64,000 nucleotides of DNA from Asticcacaulis tiandongensis (GCF_006475605.1 NZ_ML636837.1:327468-391467), one strand, 5' to 3'. Shown: positions 32,002 to 41,614, numbered from the stretch's first letter. The notes: generated by a model from the letters alone, not told the origin. Made by a program: numbers and translations.

Positions 32002-32523
32002 ATGGTCAAAATTTTTACCGCCTACGCCAATAAGTTTCTGATATTAAACTCAGATAAGGTGCCTTGCGCCCTCGGTAAAGGGGGCGTTATTGCCGCAGAT
32101 GACAAAAGAGAAGGCGATCTATGCTCGCCTGTCGGCGTTTGGCGGCTGAAATATATTTTCTACAGGCCTGATCGCCTCAAGGCACCCGATACTGTTATAC
32201 CCGTCCGGCCCCTGTCGCCCGATGACGGGTGGTGCGATGACCCGACCCATCCCGATTATAACCGGCACGTTACATTGCCATTTGAGGCCAGCCACGAAAA
32301 GCTGTGGCGTGAGGATCATATCTACGATCTGATCGGCGTTATGGGTCATAATGATGACCCGCCGGTTGCCGGTCTGGGGTCAGCCATTTTTCTGCATCTG
32401 GCGCGCGAAAACTATACCGGCACCGAAGGCTGTGTGGCCTTGAGTCCCGATCATTTGCTGGCATTACTCCATGAAGCCGACGAAGACACTCGCATCGAAA
32501 TCACGGCGGATACCATCGACTGA
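32002..32523 (+). CDS. L,D-transpeptidase (YkuD/ErfK family)
   Basis: 173 residues. The YkuD catalytic motif is present: GHNDDPPVAGLGSAIFLH with the conserved His, then GTEGCVALS with catalytic Cys144. YkuD enzymes form 3-3 peptidoglycan cross-links or attach lipoproteins to the wall. No signal peptide is visible (MVKIFTAYANKFLILNS), which is common for this short alphaproteobacterial subtype but leaves export unexplained. It is divergent from the CenR-like regulator, which fits an envelope role. Confidence 0.85.
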   Translation: MVKIFTAYANKFLILNSDKVPCALGKGGVIAADDKREGDLCSPVGVWRLKYIFYRPDRLKAPDTVIPVRPLSPDDGWCDDPTHPDYNRHVTLPFEASHEKLWREDHIYDLIGVMGHNDDPPVAGLGSAIFLHLARENYTGTEGCVALSPDHLLALLHEADEDTRIEITADTID

Positions 32524-32638
32524 CATATTGCGTTGCAGCAAACGGATATTGACCTTTGCGCCAATCCGGCCCATGACATCCGCCAATTGTTAACGAAATG
32601 ACCTGTTGGCGTCTGTTAAGAACCTGCGGAGTGTTAAA

Positions 32639-33322
32639 ATGTCCGATCCCCGTCTGATTATCGCGCTTGATGAGCCTGACCTGAAATCCGCCCGTGAACT
32701 GGTGGAAAAACTCGGCGATCACGTAAGCTTCTATAAGATCGGCCTGACGCTTCTGGGGCAGGGCGGTCTGGAACTGGCGCGCGACTTAAGCGCCCGAGGC
32801 AAGCAGGTGTTTCAGGACTGGAAGCTGCACGACATCGGCGCTCAGGTCGAAGGCGCTGCCGAAGCCATTTCCGGTACCGGCTGTGATTTCCTGACCGTTC
32901 ATGCCGAGCCTCAGGTTATGCGCGCCGCGTTGAGGGGCCGTAAGGGCAACACAAAGATCCTTGGCGTCACCGTCATGACCTCACTGACACAGAATGATCT
33001 GACCGAAATGGGTTACGGCACACCTCTGGCCGAACTGGTGTTACGTCGCGTCGATCAGGCGGTCGCTGCCGGCATCGATGGCGTGGTCGCCAGCCCTCAG
33101 GAAGCCGCCCTGATCCGCGCCCGCGTACCTAAGGATTTCCTGATCGTCACCCCCGGTGTGCGCCCGGAATGGTCAGACGCCAACGACCAGAAGCGCATAT
33201 CAACCCCGCGTCAGGCCATCGAAGACGGTGCCTCGCATCTGGTGATCGGCCGCCCTGTAACCCGCGCCCCTGATCCGGTTGTGGCAGTCAAAGCGATTAA
33301 GGCAGAACTACAGGGCCTTTAA
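32639..33322 (+). CDS. pyrF: Orotidine 5'-phosphate decarboxylase
   Basis: 227 residues from the ATG at 32639, with GGAG 7 nt upstream; an upstream TTG would add 11 unrelated residues. It decarboxylates OMP to UMP, the last step of de novo UMP synthesis. The catalytic array is in VFQDWKLHDIGAQVEGA (Asp-Lys-x-x-Asp variant), and the phosphate-gripper ends are TPGVRPEWSDANDQKR and HLVIGRPVTRAPDP. TIM-barrel monomers pair in the dimer. Confidence 0.97.
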   Translation: MSDPRLIIALDEPDLKSARELVEKLGDHVSFYKIGLTLLGQGGLELARDLSARGKQVFQDWKLHDIGAQVEGAAEAISGTGCDFLTVHAEPQVMRAALRGRKGNTKILGVTVMTSLTQNDLTEMGYGTPLAELVLRRVDQAVAAGIDGVVASPQEAALIRARVPKDFLIVTPGVRPEWSDANDQKRISTPRQAIEDGASHLVIGRPVTRAPDPVVAVKAIKAELQGL

Positions 33323-33333
33323 GTCCCCACTCT

Positions 33334-33534
33334 TTAAAAATCGACCGCAATCCCTTTGCGCTCCCAGTCGCCGTAGCGTGTGGGCTCAGGCCCCTGCGGC
33401 CCGCCCTCTTCAATGGCTTTTTGGACCTCAGCCTCGGCCTGAACGCGTCGTTCAGCCGCTTCGGCCAGTGCACGCGCCGCAGCGGGTGACAGTTTCTTCG
33501 GCGCTGGCGTCTCGGTTAATTCAGTCTCGGACAT
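33334..33534 (-). CDS. DUF1674 protein (SdhAF4-like succinate dehydrogenase assembly factor)
   Basis: 66 residues from the ATG at 33534, which has TAAGG upstream; a GTG 24 nt earlier is possible. The conserved C-terminus GGPQGPEPTRYGDWERKGIAVDF is diagnostic for DUF1674, the bacterial counterpart of SDHAF4, which helps insert FAD into succinate dehydrogenase SdhA. The N-terminal part is Ala/Glu-rich and helical. It converges with pyrF and diverges from htpX. Confidence 0.92.
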   Translation of the reverse strand: MSETELTETPAPKKLSPAAARALAEAAERRVQAEAEVQKAIEEGGPQGPEPTRYGDWERKGIAVDF

Positions 33535-33623
33535 GCGGTGAAGCCTTAAATTGGGCACAACGGATTATTATATTTAGGCCGTTGAAACGATAATTACAAA
33601 CCTTTCTCAGGAGCTACACCTTA

Positions 33624-34532
33624 ATGAACCCGTTTAAGACCTTTATGTTGCTGGCTGGTATGACCGCCCTGTTCGGGGTAATCGGTCTGGCTGTCGGAGG
33701 CCCTACGGGAATGCTGATCGCCTTGGGTCTGGCACTGGCGATGAACGCCTTTGCCTACTGGAATTCCGATAAGATGGTCCTTAAGGCCTATAAGGCCGAA
33801 GCCATAGACCCCCATACGGCGACCGGCATTATTCGCACCTATTATGATGATACGGTCGAACTTAGCCGCCGCGCGAACCTGCCGCAGCCCGCCATCTACA
33901 TCATCCATAATGATCAGCCCAATGCCTTTGCCACGGGCCGCAATCCTGAAAATGCGGCGGTCGCTGCGACCACTGGCCTGTTGCGTATGTTGTCGCGTGA
34001 AGAAATCAGAGGCGTCATGGCGCATGAACTGGCGCACGTGAAAAACCGCGACACCCTGATCATGACCGTGACGGCGACTCTTGCCGGTGCCATTTCGTCT
34101 CTGGCCAATTTCGCCCTGTTCTTTGGCGGCGGTCGTGACGAAGAAGGCAACAGCAACATTATCGGCACGATCCTGATGGCTGTGCTCGCGCCTATGGCCG
34201 CCATGCTGGTGCAGATGGCCATTTCGCGTACGCGCGAATATGACGCCGACCGTCTGGGCGGTGAAATCTGCGGCGATCCCGAAAGCCTTGCCCGCGCCCT
34301 GAGGAAGATCGAAAACTACGCCAAGGGTATCGTCAACCACGAAGCCGAGCATAATCCGGCCTCGGCGCACCTGTTTATCATCAACCCCCTGTCGGGTGCG
34401 CGTATGGATAATCTGTTCTCGACCCATCCCGCGACCGATAACCGTGTCCGCGCCCTGATGGATCTGGCGATCAATATGGGCCGCAAGTCACCGCAAAATA
34501 CATTTACGAGCGTGCCAACAACGCCTATGTAA
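33624..34532 (+). CDS. htpX: Protease HtpX
   Basis: 302-residue membrane zinc metalloprotease of the M48 family. Two N-terminal membrane segments (about 7-45) are followed by the zinc motif HELAH and two more hydrophobic segments (about 152-200). The third zinc ligand Glu lies in [12 protein letters not shown]. HtpX degrades damaged membrane proteins with FtsH and is often heat-shock induced. RBS AGGAG is present. The htpX-rsmB-rpe order fits Caulobacterales. Confidence 0.96.
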   Translation: MNPFKTFMLLAGMTALFGVIGLAVGGPTGMLIALGLALAMNAFAYWNSDKMVLKAYKAEAIDPHTATGIIRTYYDDTVELSRRANLPQPAIYIIHNDQPNAFATGRNPENAAVAATTGLLRMLSREEIRGVMAHELAHVKNRDTLIMTVTATLAGAISSLANFALFFGGGRDEEGNSNIIGTILMAVLAPMAAMLVQMAISRTREYDADRLGGEICGDPESLARALRKIENYAKGIVNHEAEHNPASAHLFIINPLSGARMDNLFSTHPATDNRVRALMDLAINMGRKSPQNTFTSVPTTPM

Positions 34533-34542
34533 GCCCCATCTT

Positions 34543-34570
34543 CCCCCTCCTGATCTATTGGGAGGGGGTT
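34543..34570 (+). terminator. GC-rich terminator after htpX (single-hairpin repeat-like)
   Basis: CCCCCTCC/GGAGGGGG stem with a 10-nt loop followed by TTCTTG. The stem resembles the first hairpin of the two-hairpin repeat family and may be a remnant of it. Confidence 0.65.
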
Positions 34571-34602
34571 CTTGCATTCTGAGCATCTTAGACTGGAATA
34601 TA

Positions 34603-35991
34603 ATGTCCCCACGTCCGCCTGCGCGTCCTCAGGGTAAGCGCCCCGCTCCCAAAGCCCCCGTTCAGAAAACATCACGCCCAAAGTCAGCCGACCCCTCGGT
34701 CGCGCTTGAAAATGATATCGGCATATCGGCACGTATCGCCGCCATTAATCTGATCGAAGCGGCTCTGGCCAAACGTGGTGGCTTTGACGAAGTTTCCGCC
34801 GGTAACGAATTCAACAAACTGTCTGAATCCGAGCGTGGCTTTGCCCGCGCCCTGTCGCTTCTGGTACTGCGACGTATCGGGCAACTGGATCACATCATCT
34901 CCAAAAAGACACAGAAGATGCCGCCCGAAGCGGTGCGCAGCCTGTTGCGTATCGGCATGGCGCAAATCTTCTTCATGCAGGTGCCGGATTTTGCAGCCGT
35001 TTCCACCACCGTCAAGCTGGCGGAACGTGACAACAAAACCCGCCCGTTCAAGGGCCTGATCAACGCCATATTGCGCGGCCTGATCCGTGAAGGCGGTTTG
35101 CGCGAGGTCAACCCCAAGAAACTGATGCCTGACTGGCTGTGGCAGAGGTGGCTGCAAACCTATGGTGAGGATAATGCCTCCGATCTGGCCCTGACCCTGA
35201 CCGAAGAGCCCGCCACCGATCTGGTTTTTAAAACTGCGGCTGATCGGGATGCGCTTCTGAGCGACCTTGAAGGTGAGGCCATAGGCGAAGTCAATCTGCG
35301 CTCTGCCCTGCGTGGGGATCTGCGTCACTGGGCCGATTACGAAGCCGGTCGCTGGTGGGTTCAGGATATTGCCGCGGCTACGCCGGTTAATCTTCTGGGT
35401 GATCTGGCGGGCAAGACCGCACTCGATGTCTGTGCCGCCCCCGGTGGCAAGACCTTGCAACTGATCCATAAGGGCGCCGAAGTCGTGGCCATTGACCGCT
35501 CAAAGGGTCGCCTGAAGCGACTTGAGGACAATCTGAAACGCCTCAATGTCACTGCCGAAGTCCATAATGCCGACGCAGCAACCTTTGATGACCCGCGCAC
35601 CTTCGATGTGGTGCTGGTCGATGCGCCCTGCTCGGCCACCGGCACCTATCGCCGCCAGCCCGATGTCCTGTGGGGCACGAAACCGGCAGACATCGCCAAA
35701 CTGGCCGATGTACAACACCGGCTTCTGGATACGCTGGCACCTAAGGTCAAATCGGGTGGTGATTTTATCTACTGCACCTGTTCCCTGGAACGCGAGGAGG
35801 GTGAAACCCAGATCCTCGCCTTCCTGCGTCGCAATAAGGATTTCAGTCTGGTCAAACCGGATGGCGCGACCCTTGAGCGCGGGGGTATCCCCGAAGCCTC
35901 GGTTTCGAGCGAAGGCTGGTTGAGATTACTGCCGCATCATCGTAAAGGTGGTCAGGACGGTTTCTTTATCGCGCACATGCGTAAATCATGA
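34603..35991 (+). CDS. rsmB: 16S rRNA m5C methyltransferase RsmB-type
   Basis: 462 residues from the ATG at 34603. A basic Pro-rich start (about 1-45) leads to a NusB-like RNA-binding domain (about 50-190: ARIAAINLIEAAL...FKGLINAILRGLIREG). The SAM-dependent methyltransferase domain has DVCAAPGGKT, VDAPCSATGTYRRQPDVLW with the release Cys, and YCTCSLEREEGE with the catalytic Cys. It methylates C967 of 16S rRNA in E. coli. No strong RBS is visible. Confidence 0.93.
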   Translation: MSPRPPARPQGKRPAPKAPVQKTSRPKSADPSVALENDIGISARIAAINLIEAALAKRGGFDEVSAGNEFNKLSESERGFARALSLLVLRRIGQLDHIISKKTQKMPPEAVRSLLRIGMAQIFFMQVPDFAAVSTTVKLAERDNKTRPFKGLINAILRGLIREGGLREVNPKKLMPDWLWQRWLQTYGEDNASDLALTLTEEPATDLVFKTAADRDALLSDLEGEAIGEVNLRSALRGDLRHWADYEAGRWWVQDIAAATPVNLLGDLAGKTALDVCAAPGGKTLQLIHKGAEVVAIDRSKGRLKRLEDNLKRLNVTAEVHNADAATFDDPRTFDVVLVDAPCSATGTYRRQPDVLWGTKPADIAKLADVQHRLLDTLAPKVKSGGDFIYCTCSLEREEGETQILAFLRRNKDFSLVKPDGATLERGGIPEASVSSEGWLRLLPHHRKGGQDGFFIAHMRKS

Positions 35992-36109
35992 AAAAGTCCC
36001 TCGCGCCTTGCGCTCAGTGTACTTTTTCATGGATGCTGTTTTGACGGATTCTGGCTCGGGGCGGCCCTTCGCCAAAATCCGGCTTTTTAACTGGTTTTAG
36101 AGAAGAATA

Positions 36110-36769
36110 ATGACCACACCTCTGATTTGCCCTTCCATTCTGGCGTCCGACTTCTCAAAGCTCGGCGAAGAAGTCCGCGCCATCGATGCGGCCGGTGCTG
36201 ACTGGATTCATATCGATGTCATGGATGGTCATTTCGTACCGAACCTGACTATAGGGCCGGATGTGGTGAAATCCCTGCGCCCGCATACGACCAAGCCTTT
36301 TGACGTGCACCTGATGGTGACGCCGGTTGATCCTTATCTTGAAGCCTTCCGTGCCGCCGGTGCCGACTATATGAGCGTGCATCCCGAATCCGGCCCGCAC
36401 CTGCACCGCACCCTGAAGCAAATCCGCCATCTCGGGGCCAAGGCCGGTGTCGTGCTTAATCCGGCCACACCACTCGAAGGTCTTGAGTGGGTCATGGACG
36501 ATCTGGATCTCATCCTGATCATGAGCGTCAATCCGGGCTTTGGTGGTCAGAGCTTCATCGACAGCCAGCTGCGCAAGATCGAAACGGTGCGCAAAAAACT
36601 TGATGCCCTGAACCATCCGGCCATCCTTCAGGTCGATGGTGGCGTAAACCTCAACAATGCCGCCGCCTGTGTCGCCGCAGGGGCCACGGCAATGGTCGCT
36701 GGCACCGCTGTCTTTAAGGGTGGCCCCTCGGCCTACGCCTCCAATATCAAGACGCTCAAGGGCCTTTAG
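36110..36769 (+). CDS. rpe: Ribulose-phosphate 3-epimerase
   Basis: 219 residues of TIM-barrel fold. It interconverts ribulose 5-phosphate and xylulose 5-phosphate. Motifs: CPSILASDFSKL, HIDVMDGHFVPN with metal-binding His/Asp, VHLMVTP, MSVNPGFGGQ and the C-terminal QVDGGVN with phosphate-binding AGTAVFKGG. RBS AGAGAAG precedes the ATG. The stop codon is embedded in a palindromic repeat. Confidence 0.97.
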   Translation: MTTPLICPSILASDFSKLGEEVRAIDAAGADWIHIDVMDGHFVPNLTIGPDVVKSLRPHTTKPFDVHLMVTPVDPYLEAFRAAGADYMSVHPESGPHLHRTLKQIRHLGAKAGVVLNPATPLEGLEWVMDDLDLILIMSVNPGFGGQSFIDSQLRKIETVRKKLDALNHPAILQVDGGVNLNNAAACVAAGATAMVAGTAVFKGGPSAYASNIKTLKGL

Positions 36770-36809
36770 AGCGGGTTCCGTTCATAATGAATCGGAACTA
36801 CGCTCTAAA
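36765..36809. repeat. Palindromic repeat overlapping the rpe stop codon
   Basis: The outer arms TTTAGAGCG (36765-36773) and CGCTCTAAA (36801-36809) are perfect. The inner arms GTTCCG and CGGAAC extend the pairing around TTCATAATGAAT. The TAG stop of rpe is inside the left arm. It may act as a terminator or stability hairpin. Confidence 0.7.
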
Positions 36810-36841
36810 TTTTGTGTGACGCGCTCTAAGAGAGGCACCTG

Positions 36842-38578
36842 ATGCAGCAGCAGGCCTACGAACAGAACCCGACAAGCGGCTATCATATTGCCCATGCGCC
36901 CTGGGCGAAGATCATACTGGCATGGGTGCGTAAGCAATCAGCAGCGGAATGGTTCGGTATGCCGGGCTATCGCATGACGCTCAAAGGCCCGTCCATCGAG
37001 GGCTTCATTGCCGCTCCCCATGAAATAAGACCCACCAATGCCTTGCTGGGGCGTGCCATAATGTCCGGCCGCTTTACGCTGGCCGGGGCGCGCATGAGCA
37101 CTCAGGGGTCGGGTGATCCGTGGAACCGCCCGTCACCTACCCGCGCCTTTGCCATTGAACTGCATCGCTTTGCCTGGCTATCGCCCCTGATGACGCAAGG
37201 CGATGACGGCGCGAAGGAAGCCCTGCGCCTGTTTCTTTTATGGGAAAGAACCTTCCGCAAATGGACGCCCTTTGTCTGGGCACAGGAGGTTCTGGCCCGC
37301 CGCCTGATCAATCTCAGCCTGTTTGCCCGTCGCATGGCTATTTTCGCCACCGAAGACGAAGTGCAGATTCTGGCGCAGTCCATGGCCGCTCAGGCCCGAC
37401 ACCTCAGCCGCCTGTCAGATCATCCGGCGTGGTTCGCGCAAAAAGCCGTGGCCCTGACGCTTACCGGCTGCGCCTTAAGTGGCCGCATCGGTGACGGTTT
37501 CCGCCATAAGGGTCTTAAGCTTCTGCTCAAGGCGCTGAAACGCACACTATTGCCTGACGGCACCCCCGCGACACGCAATCCGCTGGATGGCCTGAACCTC
37601 CTTTACGATCTGCTGCTGGTTGAGGATGGCCTTAATCAGCGTGGCGAGACTCTTCCCGAAGAGGTTGAAACCGCCATTGAGCGCCTGAGCCGCTTCGTGC
37701 GCACCCTGTCCCATCCCGATGGCTCGCTATGTGCGTTTCAGGGCGCGGAAGCCCTGCATGAAGACCAGATTGCACCGGCCCTGTTACGCGAAAACAACCG
37801 TCCCGTAGCCCCTGCTGCCCTGCCGCACTCTCTGGAACATGGTCGCTATCACCGCCTGAACGGGCGCTCCTTGAGTGTCTATGTCGATACGGGCGAGGCC
37901 AGATCTGGCGCACTCGGCTATGGGGCCTGCGATCACCCAATGGGCTTTGAGGTTTCCGGCGGGCGCGATAAGCTGTTTGTCGCCCCCGGCTGGTCGCCCC
38001 AGCAATCTGACCGTCACGAATTTCGTATGCTGAACGCCGCCAATGGCCTTCAGCTAAATGATGCCGTGATCCTTACCCCCGTAACGGGTCGTTTTGGTGA
38101 ACTGCTGCATTTCGCCCTGCATGGCCCCCATTACCGTATTCGCAGCCGCCGTGTTGAGGCCGAAGACGCCGGCAGCCTGCTTGAGATGGAACATGACGGC
38201 TGGCGCTCACAATTTGGTCTGAAGCATGAGCGCCGCCTTTATGTCGATATCGCCAGGGACGAACTGCGCGGCGAAGAGCGCCTGCTCAGCATCGACCCCA
38301 AGCGTGAACAGGCGCAACTGCCCAACTATACGGTTCGCTTCATTCTTCATCCGGACGTTCAGGCCTCTCTGGCGCGTGACAAGAAAAGCATACTGTTGCG
38401 GGGCCTGAGTGGCCGTGGCTGGTGGTTACGTCATGACGCCCGTGAGGCGGTGATCGAAGAAGGGGCCGTGTTCGACAAGGGTGCGCCCCGCAAGACCACG
38501 ATTCTGGCCCTCAGGGGCATGTGCCGTCCTGACGGCCCGACCCGTGTGCGCTGGAAACTGTCGCCTGCCGAAAGCTAA
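36842..38578 (+). CDS. Heparinase II/III family protein
   Basis: 578 residues. The N-terminal half is an alpha/alpha toroid (helical repeats through about 330), and the C-terminal part is a beta-sandwich with HEFRMLNAANGLQLNDA, SRRVEAEDAGSLLEMEHDGW and FGLKHERRLYVDI, the usual heparinase II/III-like domain. In alphaproteobacteria such genes sit between rpe and purH. No signal peptide is seen, so it is more likely involved in polysaccharide metabolism than in secreted heparin lysis. It starts with an ATG 72 nt after rpe. Confidence 0.88.
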   Translation: MQQQAYEQNPTSGYHIAHAPWAKIILAWVRKQSAAEWFGMPGYRMTLKGPSIEGFIAAPHEIRPTNALLGRAIMSGRFTLAGARMSTQGSGDPWNRPSPTRAFAIELHRFAWLSPLMTQGDDGAKEALRLFLLWERTFRKWTPFVWAQEVLARRLINLSLFARRMAIFATEDEVQILAQSMAAQARHLSRLSDHPAWFAQKAVALTLTGCALSGRIGDGFRHKGLKLLLKALKRTLLPDGTPATRNPLDGLNLLYDLLLVEDGLNQRGETLPEEVETAIERLSRFVRTLSHPDGSLCAFQGAEALHEDQIAPALLRENNRPVAPAALPHSLEHGRYHRLNGRSLSVYVDTGEARSGALGYGACDHPMGFEVSGGRDKLFVAPGWSPQQSDRHEFRMLNAANGLQLNDAVILTPVTGRFGELLHFALHGPHYRIRSRRVEAEDAGSLLEMEHDGWRSQFGLKHERRLYVDIARDELRGEERLLSIDPKREQAQLPNYTVRFILHPDVQASLARDKKSILLRGLSGRGWWLRHDAREAVIEEGAVFDKGAPRKTTILALRGMCRPDGPTRVRWKLSPAES

Positions 38579-38657
38579 AAAGGGCTGGCGGTTGTCATAT
38601 TCATGACGGTCGTGTAAACCGCGCCCATTCTCCTCCCCACCTGACAGATGGATCGCC

Positions 38658-40262
38658 ATGCCCGCCGCACCTGATTTCCCGCCCGCCCCTGAATTTGTCA
38701 AACCGCAACGCGCCCTTATCTCCCTGTCGGACAAGACCGGCCTGATCGAGGTCGCCCAGGCGCTCGTAGCCGCAGGCGTTGAAATCATATCTACCGGCGG
38801 TACACGCGCCGCCATTGAAAAGGCAGGCATTGCCGTTAAGGACGTCTCCGACCTGACGCAATTCCCTGAAATGATGGATGGCCGCGTTAAGACCTTGCAC
38901 CCCAAGGTTCACGGCGGCCTTCTGGCCTATCGCGACGCCCCGGAGCACGCCAAAGCCCTGACCGATCACGACATCGCCCCGATCGACATTGTCTGGATCG
39001 ACCTCTATCCGTTTGAAAAGACCGTTGCCGGTGGCGGCGCTTTCGAAGCCGCCATTGAAAATATCGACATTGGCGGGCCAGCCATGATCCGCTCATCGGC
39101 CAAGAACCATCCCTATGTCGCTGTTTGCGTCGATAAGGCCAGTATGGACGAGGTCATCGCCGCCGTAAGTGAGAACGGCCAGACCAGTCTGTCTCTGAGA
39201 AAATCCCTTGCCGCCCGTGCCTTTGCCCGCACCGCCGCCTATGACAGCGCTGTGTCCACATGGTTTGCCGCTCAGCTTGGCGACGCCTATCCTGAGCGCA
39301 AAACCATTGCCGGAAGCCGCATTCAAACCATGCGCTATGGCGAAAACCCGCATCAGTCCGCCGCTTTCTTCAAGACAACCGAAGAGCGTCCGGGCGTCGC
39401 TACAGCCACCCAACTTCAGGGCAAGGAACTGAGCTATAATAATGTCGCCGATACCGATGCGGCCATTGAGCTGGTGGCTGAATTCGATCAGCCCGCCTGC
39501 GTCATCGTCAAGCACGCCAACCCCTGCGGCGTCGCCGTCGGTGGTGACCTGCTGAGCGCCTATCAGCGCGCGCTGGAATGCGATGACGTGTCGGCTTTTG
39601 GGGGTATTGTCGCCCTCAATCGTCGTCTTGACCGCGCCACCGCCGAAAAAATTGTCGAAATCTTCACCGAAGTCGTCGTCGCACCCGAAGTAGACGAAGA
39701 CGCCATCGAAATCTTCCGTGCCAAGAAAAATCTGCGTCTTCTGACGACCGGCACCCTGCCCGATCCTATGGCCGGTGGTCAGGTGTTCCGTTCGGTGGCC
39801 GGTGGCTTGCTTGTACAATCGCGAGACACCGCCCGCATTACGGCGGCTGATCTGAAAATCGTCACTAAGCGTCAGCCGACCCCGACCGAAATCGAAGACA
39901 TGCTTTTTGCCTTCACGGTTGCCAAGCACGTGAAATCAAACGCTATTGTCTATGCCAAAGAGGGCCGCACGGCTGGTATCGGCGCCGGTCAGATGAACCG
40001 TCGCGATTCCGCCCGTATTGCCGCCCTGCGCGCTCAGGAAGCGGCTGAAAAGCTCGGCCTCACACAATCGCTGGCCAACGGATCGGCCTGTGCCTCCGAA
40101 GCCTTCTTCCCCTTCCCTGATGGTCTGCTTGAAGCTGCCGCTGCCGGCGCCTCTGCCGTCATTCAGCCCGGCGGTTCCATTAAGGACGCAGATGTCATCG
40201 CCGCCGCCGATGAGGCCGGTCTGACCATGGCCTTTACCGGCGTACGCGTCTTCCGCCACTAA
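38658..40262 (+). CDS. purH: Bifunctional AICAR formyltransferase/IMP cyclohydrolase
   Basis: 534 residues. The N-terminal MGS-like IMP cyclohydrolase domain includes [32 protein letters not shown] and [16 protein letters not shown]. The AICAR formyltransferase domain has [12 protein letters not shown], the catalytic Lys-His in IVKHANPCG, and AFGGIVALN. It performs the last two steps of IMP synthesis. An N-terminal Pro-rich leader ([13 protein letters not shown]) is a small oddity. A strong terminator follows. Confidence 0.98.
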   Translation: MPAAPDFPPAPEFVKPQRALISLSDKTGLIEVAQALVAAGVEIISTGGTRAAIEKAGIAVKDVSDLTQFPEMMDGRVKTLHPKVHGGLLAYRDAPEHAKALTDHDIAPIDIVWIDLYPFEKTVAGGGAFEAAIENIDIGGPAMIRSSAKNHPYVAVCVDKASMDEVIAAVSENGQTSLSLRKSLAARAFARTAAYDSAVSTWFAAQLGDAYPERKTIAGSRIQTMRYGENPHQSAAFFKTTEERPGVATATQLQGKELSYNNVADTDAAIELVAEFDQPACVIVKHANPCGVAVGGDLLSAYQRALECDDVSAFGGIVALNRRLDRATAEKIVEIFTEVVVAPEVDEDAIEIFRAKKNLRLLTTGTLPDPMAGGQVFRSVAGGLLVQSRDTARITAADLKIVTKRQPTPTEIEDMLFAFTVAKHVKSNAIVYAKEGRTAGIGAGQMNRRDSARIAALRAQEAAEKLGLTQSLANGSACASEAFFPFPDGLLEAAAAGASAVIQPGGSIKDADVIAAADEAGLTMAFTGVRVFRH

Positions 40263-40299
40263 AGTCTGATCTTTATGCGAACATAATTACACGCTATTT

Positions 40300-40331
40300 A
40301 ATCCCCCACTGTAACCGGTGGGGGATTTTTT
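40300..40331 (+). terminator. Intrinsic terminator abutting the next start codon
   Basis: ATCCCCCAC pairs with GTGGGGGAT (9-10 bp) around an 8-nt loop, followed by six T. The T-tract ends at 40331 and the next ATG begins at 40332. Confidence 0.9.
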
Positions 40332-41099
40332 ATGGCCGATTCCATGGCCGAACGTTTCGATACACTTAAGCCACACATGACCGTCTATGGGCCGGAAGAT
40401 GATCTGCCCCGTCCGGCCATATTATTGTTTCATGGCTGCGGTGGTATCAGGCCGCATATTCATCTCTATGCTGAAACCGCCGTAAAAAGCGGTGTGCGGG
40501 CTTTTGTGATCGACTCGCTTAAGCCGCGTGGCATAGGCCGCGCCGCTGCGGTGTCTCTGGTCTGCACAGGGGCGGTGCTTCAGGGCTATGAGCGCTCAGG
40601 GGACGTACTGGCATGCCTTTGGGGCATATCCAACCGGCCTGACGTCATCGCTGATCAGATCATTCTGGCGGGCTGGAGCCATGGCGGCTGGTCGATCATG
40701 GACCTGATGACACAGGCCCTGACCCGTTCCGGTGAAGCCAGACTCAAAGATCCTGATGCAGCCCTCATTGCGCGGATCAAGGGATTGTTTCTCGTCTATC
40801 CCTATATCAATTTCCCCGCCCGCAGCCTGTCTAAACCGTGGCTGCATAGGCCGCAAACTACCGCCGTTCTGGCGACTCGCGACCACTTGACGTCTTATAA
40901 AAATGCAAAAGCCGTCTTCGACCGTTTAAGCGAAGACGGCCTGAGCCTGCACACCATAGGGCTTAAGGCGAGCCATGCCTTTGACGAAGAAACCTTCGGC
41001 AAGGCCAACCCCTTGACCCCCATGAGCTATGACGCCGACGCCGTTAAGGCCAGTCACGAAGCTCTGACCGAGCTTATCGGCGATCTGTTTCCGGTTTAG
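40332..41099 (+). CDS. Dienelactone hydrolase/alpha-beta hydrolase family protein
   Basis: 255 residues. The oxyanion segment LLFHGCGGIRPH and the nucleophile elbow GWSHGGWS show an alpha/beta hydrolase with Ser as nucleophile, and a late His lies in LKASHAFDE. Substrate unknown. The ATG follows the T-tract of the purH terminator without any spacer, so a normal RBS leader is impossible from upstream transcription; the mRNA may be leaderless. Its 3' end overlaps the minus-strand copper chaperone gene by 4 nt. Confidence 0.8.
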   Translation: MADSMAERFDTLKPHMTVYGPEDDLPRPAILLFHGCGGIRPHIHLYAETAVKSGVRAFVIDSLKPRGIGRAAAVSLVCTGAVLQGYERSGDVLACLWGISNRPDVIADQIILAGWSHGGWSIMDLMTQALTRSGEARLKDPDAALIARIKGLFLVYPYINFPARSLSKPWLHRPQTTAVLATRDHLTSYKNAKAVFDRLSEDGLSLHTIGLKASHAFDEETFGKANPLTPMSYDADAVKASHEALTELIGDLFPV

Positions 41100-41614
41100 T
41101 GGTCGTGACCATGGCCCTGACCGCCCGCCGCCTGCGGTGTCGTTGTCACCGGTAAGGTCAGGGGCACCTGTCCGGCCTTTTCAAAGGTCAGAATGATCTC
41201 GCGCATCTCACCTTCCTGAGGGCGCTCTTTCAACCCCATAAGCATGATGTGATTGCCGCCGGGCTTAAGCTCTAAGGTTTCACCGGCCTTGATGACAAAG
41301 CCTTCGGGCGCCGCCGCCATCTTCATGACTCCGTCCACGGTTTCCATGGTGTGGAGTTCTGTCTTGTCTGCCCAGCCTGCCTGAGCCGACAACAGACGGT
41401 CATCCCCGGCGGTCGGATTTTCGATAACCACATAGGCAGCGGTATTCGGGTTTTCCCCAAGCGCAGCCCGAATAGCCAGATGCGAGAAGCTCAGATTTTG
41501 CAAGGTAATGCTGTCAGCGGCATCCGCATGTTCAGATTCGTGTCCTACCGGCTTTTTCGCTTCACAGGCCGTAAGCGCCAGACCCGCCGCCGCCAACAGA
41601 ATTAATCCACGCAT
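41096..41614 (-). CDS. PCu(A)C-type copper chaperone lipoprotein
   Basis: 172 residues. Lipoprotein signal with lipobox LTAC (Cys17). The copper site pattern is seen as ELHTMETVDGVMKM and GGNHIMLMGL (HxxM, M, HxM). A His-rich tail GQGHGHDH (last 8 residues) could add a metal site. PCu(A)C proteins deliver copper in the periplasm or outer-membrane leaflet to cytochrome oxidase. The gene precedes trpS on the opposite end of a tail-to-tail overlap with a hydrolase. Confidence 0.9.
   Translation of the reverse strand: MRGLILLAAAGLALTACEAKKPVGHESEHADAADSITLQNLSFSHLAIRAALGENPNTAAYVVIENPTAGDDRLLSAQAGWADKTELHTMETVDGVMKMAAAPEGFVIKAGETLELKPGGNHIMLMGLKERPQEGEMREIILTFEKAGQVPLTLPVTTTPQAAGGQGHGHDH

Noticed and set aside
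35988-36030. ATGAAAAAGT...ACTTTTTCAT inverted repeat after rsmB
   Set aside because: A 10-bp AT-rich stem with a 23-nt loop and no T-tract; too weak to call as a terminator.
38579-38657. Possible ZTP riboswitch before purH
   Set aside because: Only 79 nt and none of the conserved pfl-motif sequence blocks are visible.
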